This document shows positions 12,841 through 26,824 of a stretch of DNA of 64,000 nt, piece after piece (the stretch's first letter is position 1; each line of letters opens with the position of its first letter). Below the pieces are notes generated by a model. It did no database searches. It was not told the origin of the DNA and worked only from the letters and a program-made list of their open reading frames with translations. The translations under genes and the position numbers were made by a program. Origin of the DNA: Myripristis murdjan (taxonomy: Eukaryota > Chordata > Actinopteri > Holocentriformes > Holocentridae); assembly GCF_902150065.1 (NCBI RefSeq), contig NC_044001.1, forward strand, positions 19,969,439 through 20,033,438, written 5' to 3'.

Positions 12841-13731
12841 AACATAAACTCACTCAAAAATAGTCTAACTGCAAATAAACCAGCAGTCTGTCTTAAAAGA
12901 GCTTGTGTCTTTACTGGATTACAGGTGCATATGCAGGGGAAACACTGTAATTCTCCACCAAAACAAACCAGCCTCTTGTAAAGTTACTCAATTGTAAATT
13001 TCTAAAAATAGTGAAACTGTAATTTAGTGTGCATGCTTGTCTGCGTGTGCTTTGGTACTCAGCCAAGATATTTCAAAAGAAAATCCCACACTATTCAGCC
13101 ATGTTGACTCACAGGAAGCATTCTGCCTTTTAAGATTATATTCTCAAATTACAAGCCTTTGTACTGGTTTACACCATGTTGTCTGAAATGTACCTTTAGC
13201 TGCAGGTGCTCATGAAAATAGCAGCACAAATCACGCAAGATGGAAACTTTATGTCTCACGCTCAAGGAACATTGATTTAAGGATTTTTGTCTTTATGATC
13301 TGTATGTTTTGAAGGTTTTAGAATAATCCCAGTTTTACCAGGTAACCATATGATTGAAATTGAAAAATAAAAAATAAAAGAGCAGATACCACATATTCCC
13401 TGTGGTTATGGGATTTATGTGTATACCCTTAATTACATGTGTAACTGGCCTGATATTACAGTTTTTTTGGTTTGTTTTATTTTTGCTGCTGAAAACTAAA
13501 AAAAAAAAAACTCAAAACACTCTAAAGGAAAAACTTGATTTCAAAGTAACCATTTAATCAGTCCTTATAGAAAAAGGTATCATATGAAACGATTATTTAC
13601 AATGAATATTCGATAAAGGATCAACATAATTTAATGTTCCGATAAATAAAAATAATTTCAAATAGATCTTAGTAAAGCATTTAAAACAGATATGAGTTGC
13701 AAGACGTGTTTAAAAAAAATGTTATGTAAAT

Positions 13732-13893
13732 AGGGCTGGGAGATATATCAACATAATTTCAATATTGTGTTATTTGACGCCGTTTTCTGAAACTATTAGT
13801 TAAAAAATGTCTTATGTGTAATGTCTTTTGAAAGTTCCTACAGTCATCCCTACAATATTGTGATATTTGATTTTGCATATATTTCCCAGCCCA
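13732..13893. mobile_element. MITE with GGGCTGGG terminal inverted repeats
   Basis: The left end GGGCTGGGAGATATATCAAC is mirrored by the right end, whose complement begins GGGCTGGGAAATATATGC. Both arms also carry a CAATATTG string. The ends look like the AGGGCTGGGCGATAT ends common in vertebrate hAT-type MITEs. I found no clear target duplication. It has no coding capacity and is about 160 bp long. Confidence 0.6.
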
Positions 13894-14195
13894 TACAGAA
13901 TTATTAAATTTTAAATCAGAGGTTTTCCAGTCAAAAGAAAATGTTCTGCAACTCATTCAGATTGAAATTTTTGTGACATGTATTTCTATTAAATTTATCT
14001 ACCTGTATGAAAACTCTTAGGGATCTCTTCCCTTGCATCGTGTGCATCCGTAATCACAGGAAGTATTTCCCTTCGAAGAAAATCCAATTTTTGAAGTTCA
14101 TGGTCAGTGCCTTAGTGTGAACGACCATCCAACGGTACAAAATGGTCGCTTTTGTAGTCCAGTTTCTCCTGTGTGATCCACCTCAGGCTGCTGCG

Positions 14196-16302
14196 TCAGA
14201 TGTCAACGATGGCAAATATCTCTGGTTTCTCTTTATCGTAGATCTGCATCGCAGAGTATGTGATGGCTTTCACCTCAGTCCCCTGCAAAGACAACACAGT
14301 ATTCAACTCTCAAGAGCTTTTTCTGTATCTTTATATGTAATATCTGCAGGAGTGACACACAAAAAAAGAAATATCCCCAGTTGTCATGGTGTTAATGGTA
14401 ATGGTGTTGGTGTTTTTGGTGCAATAACAAGCTACGCATTTCCTCCACTTGCTTACCTGTGGATGCTTATTTAGACTGAACTCTTCACCCCACCTTCAAT
14501 AAACGAGAGAGAAATGAAGGAATAAGAGAACAGAGCTAAGGGGAAACAAGTCAGACAGACAGGACAACAAAAAGTGTTTCTCGCTCCAGAATCAACTGGC
14601 CTCAAGTCGACACAGCTGAAGAGATTCATCCAGCCTAACCTTGAATATTATTTTAACATGAATCGCCGCTGATCTTTCAGGGACAAGATTACTCAAAATT
14701 ATGATTTAGATCTGACAGACAGCAAGGTAAGCTTTCAGTTAAGTTGTTTATCTAAATTTACCTTTTTATTGGAGTGATTACTTGACTAAATTTCTCTTTA
14801 AATTGCTCTGAGATGCTTTGGATTTTAGTGCCAAACACAAGACGAGCTCTTCTGACTTCACTTAAACACCTGATGTGTGGGACGTCACCGGCATTAACAG
14901 GAGAAAAATGGATTATTGTTGTTATTACTGTCTCTAGCATATCATGGTAATGTTTAAAATATTTGAATAATCTTCTATTAGACTCAAATCCTTATCCTAA
15001 AAAAATATGGAAGCAGGTATGCAAATAATGACAAACCATTTATTAAAGCAGAGCTGTCATATAGCACCACCACGCAACAACTGGTCCTCCAGAGAAACTT
15101 TCAGGTCATGAAATTTTCAGTATTTGTCAGATTTAGTCTAATCTCTAAAAAATTTGTGATAAATTGGGTTTTCTGCCTACAGCTAACCCTATGCAAGGCT
15201 GGACAGCGCTCTCTGTTAACTTGATGGGTAATGTAGTGTGATAATGTACAACACACTCACCCGATGGACCGGATCTTGAAGTGCATCCTGTCAATGTGCA
15301 CAACCTTGATCTCCTACAAGACAAAAAGAAAATTAATATATCCTGTCCACAACACAAGAATGATGCATTTTGATATCAGAGAGCATATCAAACAGCTGTG
15401 GTACACCGACAGCTCGCCAAGCCATCGTGTGGTTAACACAGAGAAACAAGGATGAGTTAAATTCATACAATTGGTCAAACTACAACTTGTTTTTTACTGA
15501 TCACTCAACAAATGGCTGTTTGGACACGGGGAGGTCTGAATGTCCAGGACCAAGCAGCTGAAGGGGAGGGGGGTCACTCACCCTGGGGATGAAGAAGAGA
15601 TCTGCACTAAACTTGAACAACCAGTCATCTAGGAAGTGAAAAAGAAGCGATTCCATGTCGTCGCCTGTTCGGGGGAGACACATGAGAGAAAACAAAAGGA
15701 TGGACAGAGTTTAGCACTGAGTGATTAAAGTGGGCAAAGTGGCAATGACTGCGGCCATGACTGGATCTCACCTTCAGACTCCACCTCCAGAGTATCAATC
15801 GGCTCCACTGTCTCTGTGTCCGTCATGTAGCCAAACATGCCCATGGCACACTGCTCGAAGGCCTCCTCCAGAGAGTCTCCCCACGAGTGGATCCTGACAC
15901 AGACAGGACAGCAGACATCATGATGACCATGAGCAGCTGGCCAGCGGTCCAACATGACATCTGACAGTTTAACACTTTATAACATGCACTTACTGCACAT
16001 CTGCTGTGTGATCCAGATCTTGAAAGGTAAAAACATAAGGTGTGTGATTAGACACAGCATGTGGCTTGTAGGTATATCAAAACCCATTTCAGAGTCAACA
16101 TGATTTAACTTAGATAAGCAGAGTGATTCATAAATGCAGACCAATCAAACCAGTCACCAACATCACAGTGTGGAGGCCAGTAAAAAGCCACATGATTTGT
16201 TAGACTAAGTTAAGACTCACATTCATATTTCTTGTTGATCGGCGGGTATTTCGCCTTAACTTCTTTCTGCTCCTCCGTCAGATCCAATTCGCGGTCGTCC
16301 AT
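14196..16302 (-). CDS. zbtb8os: Archease (ZBTB8OS), tRNA-ligase complex cofactor
   Basis: Archease activates the RtcB-type tRNA-splicing ligase complex by promoting RTCB guanylylation. Seven coding exons: 16221-16302, 15994-16018, 15772-15893, 15582-15664, 15261-15313, 14457-14493 and 14196-14282; total 162 aa (human about 167). The start reads MDDRELDLTEEQKEVKAKYP. The second exon, only 25 bp, completes YLDHTADVQ, which holds the conserved Asp/His of the archease metal site. Then follow HSWGDSLEEAFEQCAMGMFG, GDDMESLLFHFLDDWLFKFS, the FKIRSIGWGEEFSLNKHPQG core, and the C-terminal end KPEIFAIVDI with another conserved Asp. It lies head to head with rbbp4, as in human. All phases join cleanly. 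Confidence 0.95.
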
Positions 16303-16571
16303 TCCGGATGTGGAGTTATTCACATTTATACAAAGTTAAGACGAACCACTCTGATCTTTAATAGCACCGCGACAACACGCAACAACATGTAAGGAGATTC
16401 AGGAAGTAGCCGCGTGCTACGGTGACGACTTCCGGGCGGTTTTGACGACCGCTGATTGGCTAAGCGCGTTCCACGGAGTTGGCGCCATAGCAGGGCTTCG
16501 CGCTGTCTCTCCGCAACGCTGTCTCTAAAACTATCACTCTGCTCCTGAATTAGCGGTTTAGCTGCGACGCC
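16303..16571. promoter_or_regulatory. Bidirectional promoter of zbtb8os and rbbp4
   Basis: Only 269 bp separate the two start codons, which point away from each other. The stretch and the start of the rbbp4 first intron are CG-rich, with no clear TATA box. The same head-to-head pair exists in human, so shared regulation is likely. Confidence 0.7.
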
Positions 16572-20540
<3,969 letters not shown>

Positions 20541-20586
20541 GCAGGACCATTCGTTCACTCTTCGCATCTCTTCCTTCGACCTCCTC

Positions 20587-21068
20587 ATTAAAAATGGATC
20601 CATTTTCTAATGCTGGACACACATGTCCTGTGTCTTTTTAAATTACATTTTGCAGCAGTGTTTTTGTAGAAAATTAAAGAGAAAGACATGCTGCATTGTA
20701 ATCCCGGTATGTCATGTATTTATAAAAGGACAGTATTGGTCAGATTTTAGGTCTTTACATTTTTGAAACCCATTTCTCAACTTTTGATTGACAGGAACAA
20801 ACATCACAGATCTACCAGTAGTCCACATTTGCATTTTGATTGTGTGCTTTCATCTTTATGAATTAGTTGGTTACACCCATTCATAGACATTTCTACAGAG
20901 ATCCATTTTTATAAAAAATGTACATAGGTTTTCATTTTATTTGCTTGATATAGTATGAATTTTCCAATTTGCATGTCATGTCCCTGTGTTTTCTTTTCCC
21001 TCTGCATTTTTATTTTTCTGCGCTGCATCTGATTTTCTCATGCTCTTTGTAAGTGTATTCATAATAAA
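20587..21068 (+). terminator. rbbp4: rbbp4 3' UTR with polyadenylation signals
   Basis: An ATTAAA sits about 47 bp past the rbbp4 stop, at 20587. Another ATTAAA follows near 20674 and an AATAAA at 21063-21068, so short and long 3' ends are both possible. The sync gene converges from the right and its stop is at 21310, so the two 3' UTRs abut or overlap. Confidence 0.5.
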
Positions 21069-21309
21069 ATTATATTTACAGTAGACATTTGCTTTGTTTC
21101 TTTGCACAGCATATCAGATGTTATGTTCATACATAAGACTTAAGTTTCTACACAATGCAGTTTAAGTTTAAACCAAGTTGAAATAGGTTGTATATTAATG
21201 AGAATATATTAATTAGGGTGTTTTGTCTGATTAACATACATGCAGTATCATTGTGTGATCTGACATTGTAGAATCCCAATAACCAATATCCTGTAACAAG
21301 TATAGAAAA

Positions 21310-22368
21310 TTAGTGATCCTCTTCTGCTGTGGCCTCTCTGGATTCATCACAGCCTCTGCAGAAACAGGACAATTTGTAAATATTCCATGCTGATCTACAA
21401 TCTACAATATAAAGTCAAAATACTGATCTAAAAGATCAGAATAACAGCTCACCTGAGAAAGTCCAGCTCTCTTAAAAGGCCGTCTTTAAGTTCTTCCAAA
21501 TCTTTCTTAGATTTTCTTTGAATCTGAAACTCCATTTTCAGTTCTCTCATGGTCTCCTCCAGTGTCTCCACAGTCTCCTGAGGTGGAGGGGGAAGCATCT
21601 TTGGATTTTTGCCCTACATTAAATCCTAGTTTTAACCCTCCTGTTATGTTCATTTGTCAGGAACAGCAATCGTGTTCCGGGTCAATTTGACCCGGTGCAT
21701 GTTTAATTATCCGAAATATGTCTGAAACCAAAAAAAATCCAAACAAGCAGTGTGAATACTTCATTACTAACTCCATTACTAACTATTCTATCAATATTTA
21801 GTGCAATGGTGTTCCTCACCTCTAACAATTAGGATAATTCACTCATTTTTCATAACAAAATGCATGTTCAACCTTTTTTTTGTTAATGTTTCACCACTTT
21901 GTTGCTTTTGAAAGACCAACATATGAAACACTATAGTTTTACATAACATTGAAACATAACATTTAAAATTTGATTTACATACATGCAGTGTGTGTGAACC
22001 AGAAATGAACAAAATCGCAGTACAACAATACAACAAACAAGCAATTGCAATATGAACATGGGTGCGTGTGTTTGTCTAGGTGTGTGTGTGTGTGTGTGTG
22101 TGCGCACGCGCATCTACATAGCACACGAGTGACATGTCACCACACTGTGCTTTGTGCAAATGAATTTTGCACATTTCACACAGGTCATGCTTGTCTTGAC
22201 ATCGTCAGATGGCCTGCAGACCTGGCACCTCTTCCTCTTTCTTTTGCCCTCTGCAGCATCCTAGAAACAAGAGGACAATGATTACTTTACTTTACTTTAC
22301 TTTACTTTATTTTTGCTGATCCCAAGACACACACAACACACTCTCATATACTTATACACAAACATGCA

Positions 22369-22448
<80 letters not shown>

Positions 22449-23248
22449 ACTTACCTCACGCACTGGTGTAGTACTTGGTGCAGTCCTCTCCTGGATGTCC
22501 CTCACCGAGGCTGCAGTGGCTGGGGTCCTTGGCAGGTGCTGCCTCCGTTAGATATGTGGTGTCACAAGCGCCTTCCCCAGTTCCTCCAGAAAGATGCGCC
22601 TCTTGTCGATTCATCCTTCGACTTATAGACCCCAGCAAGGATGAGTAGCCCCAAATATGCATCTAAATGTGTTTTGTCTAGCTCCTTCCAATTCTCCCCA
22701 AAAACACGCCTCCCTTCCAGATTAGTCATTTCCAGAATGATTTTCTTTATTGAATCTGGCATGACCAGCTCAAAAGTTGACTTGATGTCAGTCACACGAG
22801 TCACTGCCATCCTAGTGGGCCCTGGCACTGTCTTGATTATGTTTTCTGCGGACAGTTTTGCCTGACGCATATTTGGGGATGAAGACCACTGTATTTCACC
22901 ATTTTTTGACATGTATGTCTCGCTTGGAGGAATAGGAATATCAATTCCCACATCTGGTTCAAAATCAGAATCGTTAGAATCAGAATTTATCTCAAGATGG
23001 TCTTCATCTTCAGACACATCCTCCTCTATTTCACTGTCATGATCAATGATGACCTCCAGAGCCTCCTGGACTGTCATCCTTTTGCTTCTGCTGCTCATTT
23101 TGTAAAGGTTTGCCAGAGTGTAATGTTGGTAGGACTCCCATGCAGAGAATCTTTTATATGTTTTGCCCCTCCCCTGTTGAGTGTCCTCTGAATGTGGGTG
23201 GAGTTTTCCCGCAAGAACATAAATGGTTCTCGTCAAAAGTCATAACAC

Positions 23249-23299
<51 letters not shown>

Positions 23300-25205
23300 C
23301 AGAGGAGGTGTGTGATGAAATATGTCTCACAGTTGAATAGTCAGACATTTCTGACACCCTTTTACCTCCAGTTTGACTGCCGGGTCAAATTGACCCAAGA
23401 CAGTACCTATGTAATATATACATGCAGGGGGTGGTTGCAAATATGTGAGATGAACCATTTTCATATTATATGTTGATTACACTAATTAAGGCAAGCAGAA
23501 GAAGTTTCATGCTGAAAAAATAATTTTAACTATTTTTCCTAGATCTTCAAAATTTAAAACGGGTCAATTTGACCCAGAACATAACAGGAGGGTTAATGTG
23601 ATGTGATCTACACAGATTTATACCCCCACTGTACTTTACCTTGTGCTGTGCAGCTTTCTCCTGCCTGTCCCTCTCCATCAGGGCGAGTCTCTCCTCCAGA
23701 CAGGCTCTCTGCAGCTCCAGCTTCTGGATGTCCTCTCTCAGGGGTCTCAGGCGGGCCCTCAGGTCCTGCCCTTGCTCCCTGCTCTTCCTCAAAGCGTCCT
23801 CCCCTATCTGCCTCCTCTTCAGCAAGGCCATGAGCCGAGGCTCGTACCAACCCTCCAGCACCTTCATGCTGCCGCTGAGCCGCCGCTGCAGACTGAGAGA
23901 GGCCCGGCGACAGTGGCTGACGTCGCTCATGGCCCTGGGCCGGCTGAGCTTGTGGGCCTGGTCCTTCAAGGTGTTGAGCTGGTTCTGGTGGTCCTCCTGA
24001 AGCTGGGACAGCTCCTCGGTCAGACTGAGGATATGGGCCTTGAGCTCCTCCTGCAGGCAGAGGTGAGAAAGACAAAAAAGTGCCATGCACACAATAGCAT
24101 TATTGACCGAAGCCACTGTAAACAAAGCTGTGAATGTGTATGATTGTCTTTCTAAACTTATCACTTATCTCTTACTGTCCCATTAGTCCGTGCCAGTGTC
24201 ACTGCTATCAGGAAAAACAGACATAATGAGCCCTTTATTCTTGCTGCTTAAAATGTTTGTAGATGGAGGATGAGGGCCATGTTTATTGATCATAATATCA
24301 TGATCAATATGACAGTAATGATAATAAAGATATCAATGATTTATCTTGTGCTTTGACACCTTGAATCATCTGTTCTTTGTTGTGCTTGTTAATCACATGC
24401 CATTTCACAACATTTTTAATATGTGCTCCAAAATCAGTTGCCCACTTTGGACAAATAAAGGTGAATTTTAAAGACATTCACAACATCAAATACCCATCAA
24501 GCCAGATCATAGTTATCAAAGACTTATACCACGCAAATGGCTGAACAAATGTGTTTTGAATAATCTGCAAGACCCTGCAACAGTAAATACAAGCTGTAAA
24601 TCAAGGTGTTATGAGAAGTCAACACATGACTGCATTCTTACCTGTGTGACAGCAAACTGAGCCACCTCATACTCCTGTGCAGTGAGCATCACCTGGCTCT
24701 CGATGCAGTCTCTCGCTGTGGCAAACAGCTTCTTCTTCACCTGTTGCACATCCTCATGCACAGCGATATAATCCAGCTGCACCAGGGTGAGCCGTCTCCG
24801 TGCCTGCCCTAGCGTGCCTCTCAAGTGATCCACAACTCGCAGCATGGGCTGGTGCAGCTGGAGAAGTTCTTGTATCAGCTCGTCCCTCTTTGTCTCTAGA
24901 CGGGACACTTGCTGGATACTCTGGTCGAAACGCTGCCCCAGCCTGTCCATGTCCGCCTGGTCCGCTTCTGTCACGGTGTGTTCTGTCCATCTCTCTGAGG
25001 ACTGGCTTGCTTCAGCAATGGGGCTTTGTCTCAGGTACCCAGTGTCACATGTGCTTTCACGGTAAGTAATGTCTGTGTGAGAGTCAGTGTGGCTGTTCTC
25101 TGGATCAATAATATCCTCAACAAATCTAATTTCAGCATGTGAGTCCACTGCAGATGCCATGCCAAGTCCATCCTGGGAGTCCTGCACAGATCTGTCAGTG
25201 TCCAT
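21310..25205 (-). CDS. sync: Syncoilin, intermediate-filament protein
   Basis: Syncoilin is a muscle-enriched intermediate-filament family protein that links desmin to the dystrophin-associated complex in mammals. Four coding exons: 24642-25205, 23640-24050, 21453-21613 and 21310-21355; total 393 aa (human about 480). The start [18 protein letters not shown] follows a good acceptor near 25223. The acidic, polar head leads into a long heptad-type coiled coil: [40 protein letters not shown], then [20 protein letters not shown]. The C-terminal part reads [13 protein letters not shown] ... [16 protein letters not shown] and ends acidic. I call it from the coiled-coil pattern together with its place between rbbp4 and nhsl3, exactly as in human. 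The second coding intron carries a piggyBac insert. Confidence 0.85.
22114..23098 (-). pseudogene. piggyBac transposase remnant lacking the catalytic core
   Basis: The N-terminal part starts at 23098 ([17 protein letters not shown]), carries the acidic Asp/Glu-rich head, and proceeds through [20 protein letters not shown] to about 22600. It then jumps to a segment read in a shifted frame ([17 protein letters not shown], a stop, then [18 protein letters not shown]). A donor at about 22446 (GAG then GTAAGT) and an acceptor near 22263 would splice out the CA repeat and join the terminal cysteine-rich domain at 22114-22262: [17 protein letters not shown] and CHSC. The missing middle should hold the DDD catalytic residues, so this copy cannot make an active transposase. 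Like its host element, it is a plain DNA transposon relic. Confidence 0.85.
22376..22446. repeat. (CA)n microsatellite inside the piggyBac element
   Basis: About 70 bp of near-pure CA lie within what reads as the last intron of the transposase gene. A short TTTAC array lies just to the left, at about 22285-22311. Confidence 0.95.
23256..23299. repeat. (GT)n microsatellite inside the piggyBac element
   Basis: A GT run passing into GCGCGC, in the 5' part of the element as read on the reverse strand. Confidence 0.9.
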
Positions 25206-26420
25206 CACCAGCCAAGAGGCAAACTGAGAGGAATGAGATAGAGAAATTAAACAATTGTAACAGATTAAGATTGATGACACACAGGCAGTACATGATGGGA
25301 CAAGCTGTCCTGGATAAGGGTGCAATGTGTGCAAACGTAATTATTTCTTATTTGTGATTATGTGGCTGCAAAATATAACAACACATCAATAAGGACAAGG
25401 ACAAAGACCACACACAAGCCTGGGAAGCCCTTGAAAAGCCTCACCTGTGTATGCCTGCTGTGAAAAATCATACCAACTCATATTTCTACTTACTTAGACG
25501 ACAATCCAGACAAATGGCAGTCCCAGCAGGTACAGACAGCTATGGAAACAGTGTGCTTAAGACTCAGGAGCACTGCTGTGCGAGCTGTCTCCAGGAAAAC
25601 AGACATACACTTTGTGTTTATTAATAACATGGGAGGCAGGAAAGAAACACTATATCTAGGCTCCGAGGGAGACGCTGTCATACCCCCACATGGGGTCACA
25701 CTCTGTTAGTTACTGAGGGTGACTAGCCCACATGTTCTGGATGCATTAGCTGGCACATGTCTGGACCGGCCTGTGTGCCACTGCTGGACAGGGCCTGGGT
25801 ATATTTAGACAGCTTTATGACCGATATTTTGCACCCGGCAAACAAGGTATTTACATCATGGCTGCAGGCTGTCACCAGACAGGCTTTAACTGACCTAAAA
25901 GGCTGCTGATCTTAGCGCATTTTCTATTTCAGACACATTTTGTCTCAATCTATGAGCAGAAATGCCTCTGTAACGGACCTGTGCACACTCTCCTACTATT
26001 TGCTTTCTGCAGTTTTTGCCTCAACTTTCAATTTTGTAGGTATGGTACCTGTAATTATGTGACACTGACATCAAATTCATCAATTAAATCTATGTTATGA
26101 CTTTACCTTACCTACAAGCACTTTTTGTATACGTGACCTAGATATTTATTGTTATTCGTTTTCACTCATTGTGACTTTTTCTGTGTACTTGACCGTGACA
26201 CCCTCCCAGACATGAGGCATGAATATCAAGAGCATGGTGGCTGCAGAACAACCTTCATCAAAGTTAGGAACACAATCTATCAATTTATTTAAGGAATGCA
26301 TTTCTGTTTGTATACGACCACTATCAGCTTGCAGTAAAAGTGGAAAGTGCATGGGGGGAAATGCGTGGGGGGAAGAGGAATTGCGTATCCTCATCGCCTG
26401 GCTAAGGTGTTGGTTGTTCC
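25206..26420. other. sync 5' side / spacer before nhsl3, no gene seen
   Basis: Holds the upstream side of sync (its non-coding first exon was not located) and the spacer to the nhsl3 leader. No open frame has family resemblance. Confidence 0.4.
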
Positions 26421-26429
26421 GCTGTTCCG

Positions 26430-26441
26430 CCACTAGATGGC
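26430..26441 (+). promoter_or_regulatory. CTCF-like core motif
   Basis: CCACTAGATGGC fits the CTCF core pattern CCASYAGRKGGC at every position. It lies just upstream of the probable nhsl3 leader exon, between the divergent sync and nhsl3 genes, a place where an insulator would make sense. One short match is weak evidence. Confidence 0.3.
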
Positions 26442-26449
26442 CTCACAAC

Positions 26450-26824
26450 AATGATTGCAGCGTGTCCTCCTCACCTGGGCGCACGGAGGCTCCAGGTGGG
26501 AGCAGCAGGACGACGGCAGCGCAACTTCTCTCATTTTCTCCCAACCACTTGAGCGTTCACAAGCAGCCAGACTGAGAGAGGGACTCTACTGATCAGACAT
26601 CCCGAGAGCGGATCCCGGTGGGAAACATCTCCTCCAGTCTCCACTCGCTTTCCGAAGTGCTTTTTTTTCTCACGGAAATGCTGTACCTGAAGTTTCACTC
26701 GGGACGGTGAGCTCTAAAGTTTGGAGTCGGAGAGGAAGGGCGCAGCGGCGGGGGGACGCTTCAAATGGAGAGCAGATGAGAGTGAATTTCCCCATCTGGA
26801 TCATAAAAGTAGCCTGCAGCTAAG
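26450..26824 (+). other. nhsl3: Probable non-coding first exon and promoter of nhsl3 (long form)
   Basis: A relatively GC-rich stretch ends in a donor (CTAAG then GTATGA) at 26824. It would splice over about 8 kb to the acceptor TTTCTAG at 34775, which lies 24 bp before the nhsl3 long-form ATG. The long coding exon starts with an acceptor and therefore needs an upstream leader; this is the best candidate I see. The start of the exon is not defined. Confidence 0.4.

Larger units (their letters stand above)
10790..14195. other. Intergenic between khdrbs1 and zbtb8os, no gene seen
   Basis: AT-rich DNA of about 3.4 kb. Apart from the second copy of the duplicated segment, the MITE at 13732 and the zbtb8os 3' UTR at the right end, I see only short chance open frames. 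Confidence 0.45.
21632..23596. mobile_element. piggyBac-family DNA transposon, internally deleted
   Basis: The element (21636-23592, 1957 bp) is bounded by TTAA at 21632-21635 and 23593-23596, the piggyBac target site. Perfect 16-bp terminal inverted repeats begin CCCTCCTGTTATGTTC. Just inside each end lies the palindrome GGGTCAATTTGACCC, and a third copy of it lies near 23380. Between them are parts of a reverse-strand transposase gene plus (TTTAC)n and two CA/GT microsatellites. It sits inside a sync intron. Matching ends and an intact TTAA suggest a fairly recent family, although the transposase is incomplete. Confidence 0.9.

Noticed and set aside
22562-23236. A 224-aa host gene inside the sync intron
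   Set aside because: It is the piggyBac transposase head, bounded by the element's TTAA and inverted ends.
23603-24143. Several plus-strand open frames of 76-166 aa over the sync exon
   Set aside because: They mirror the sync coiled-coil exon (high GC, Leu/Glu codons) and have no splice or family support.
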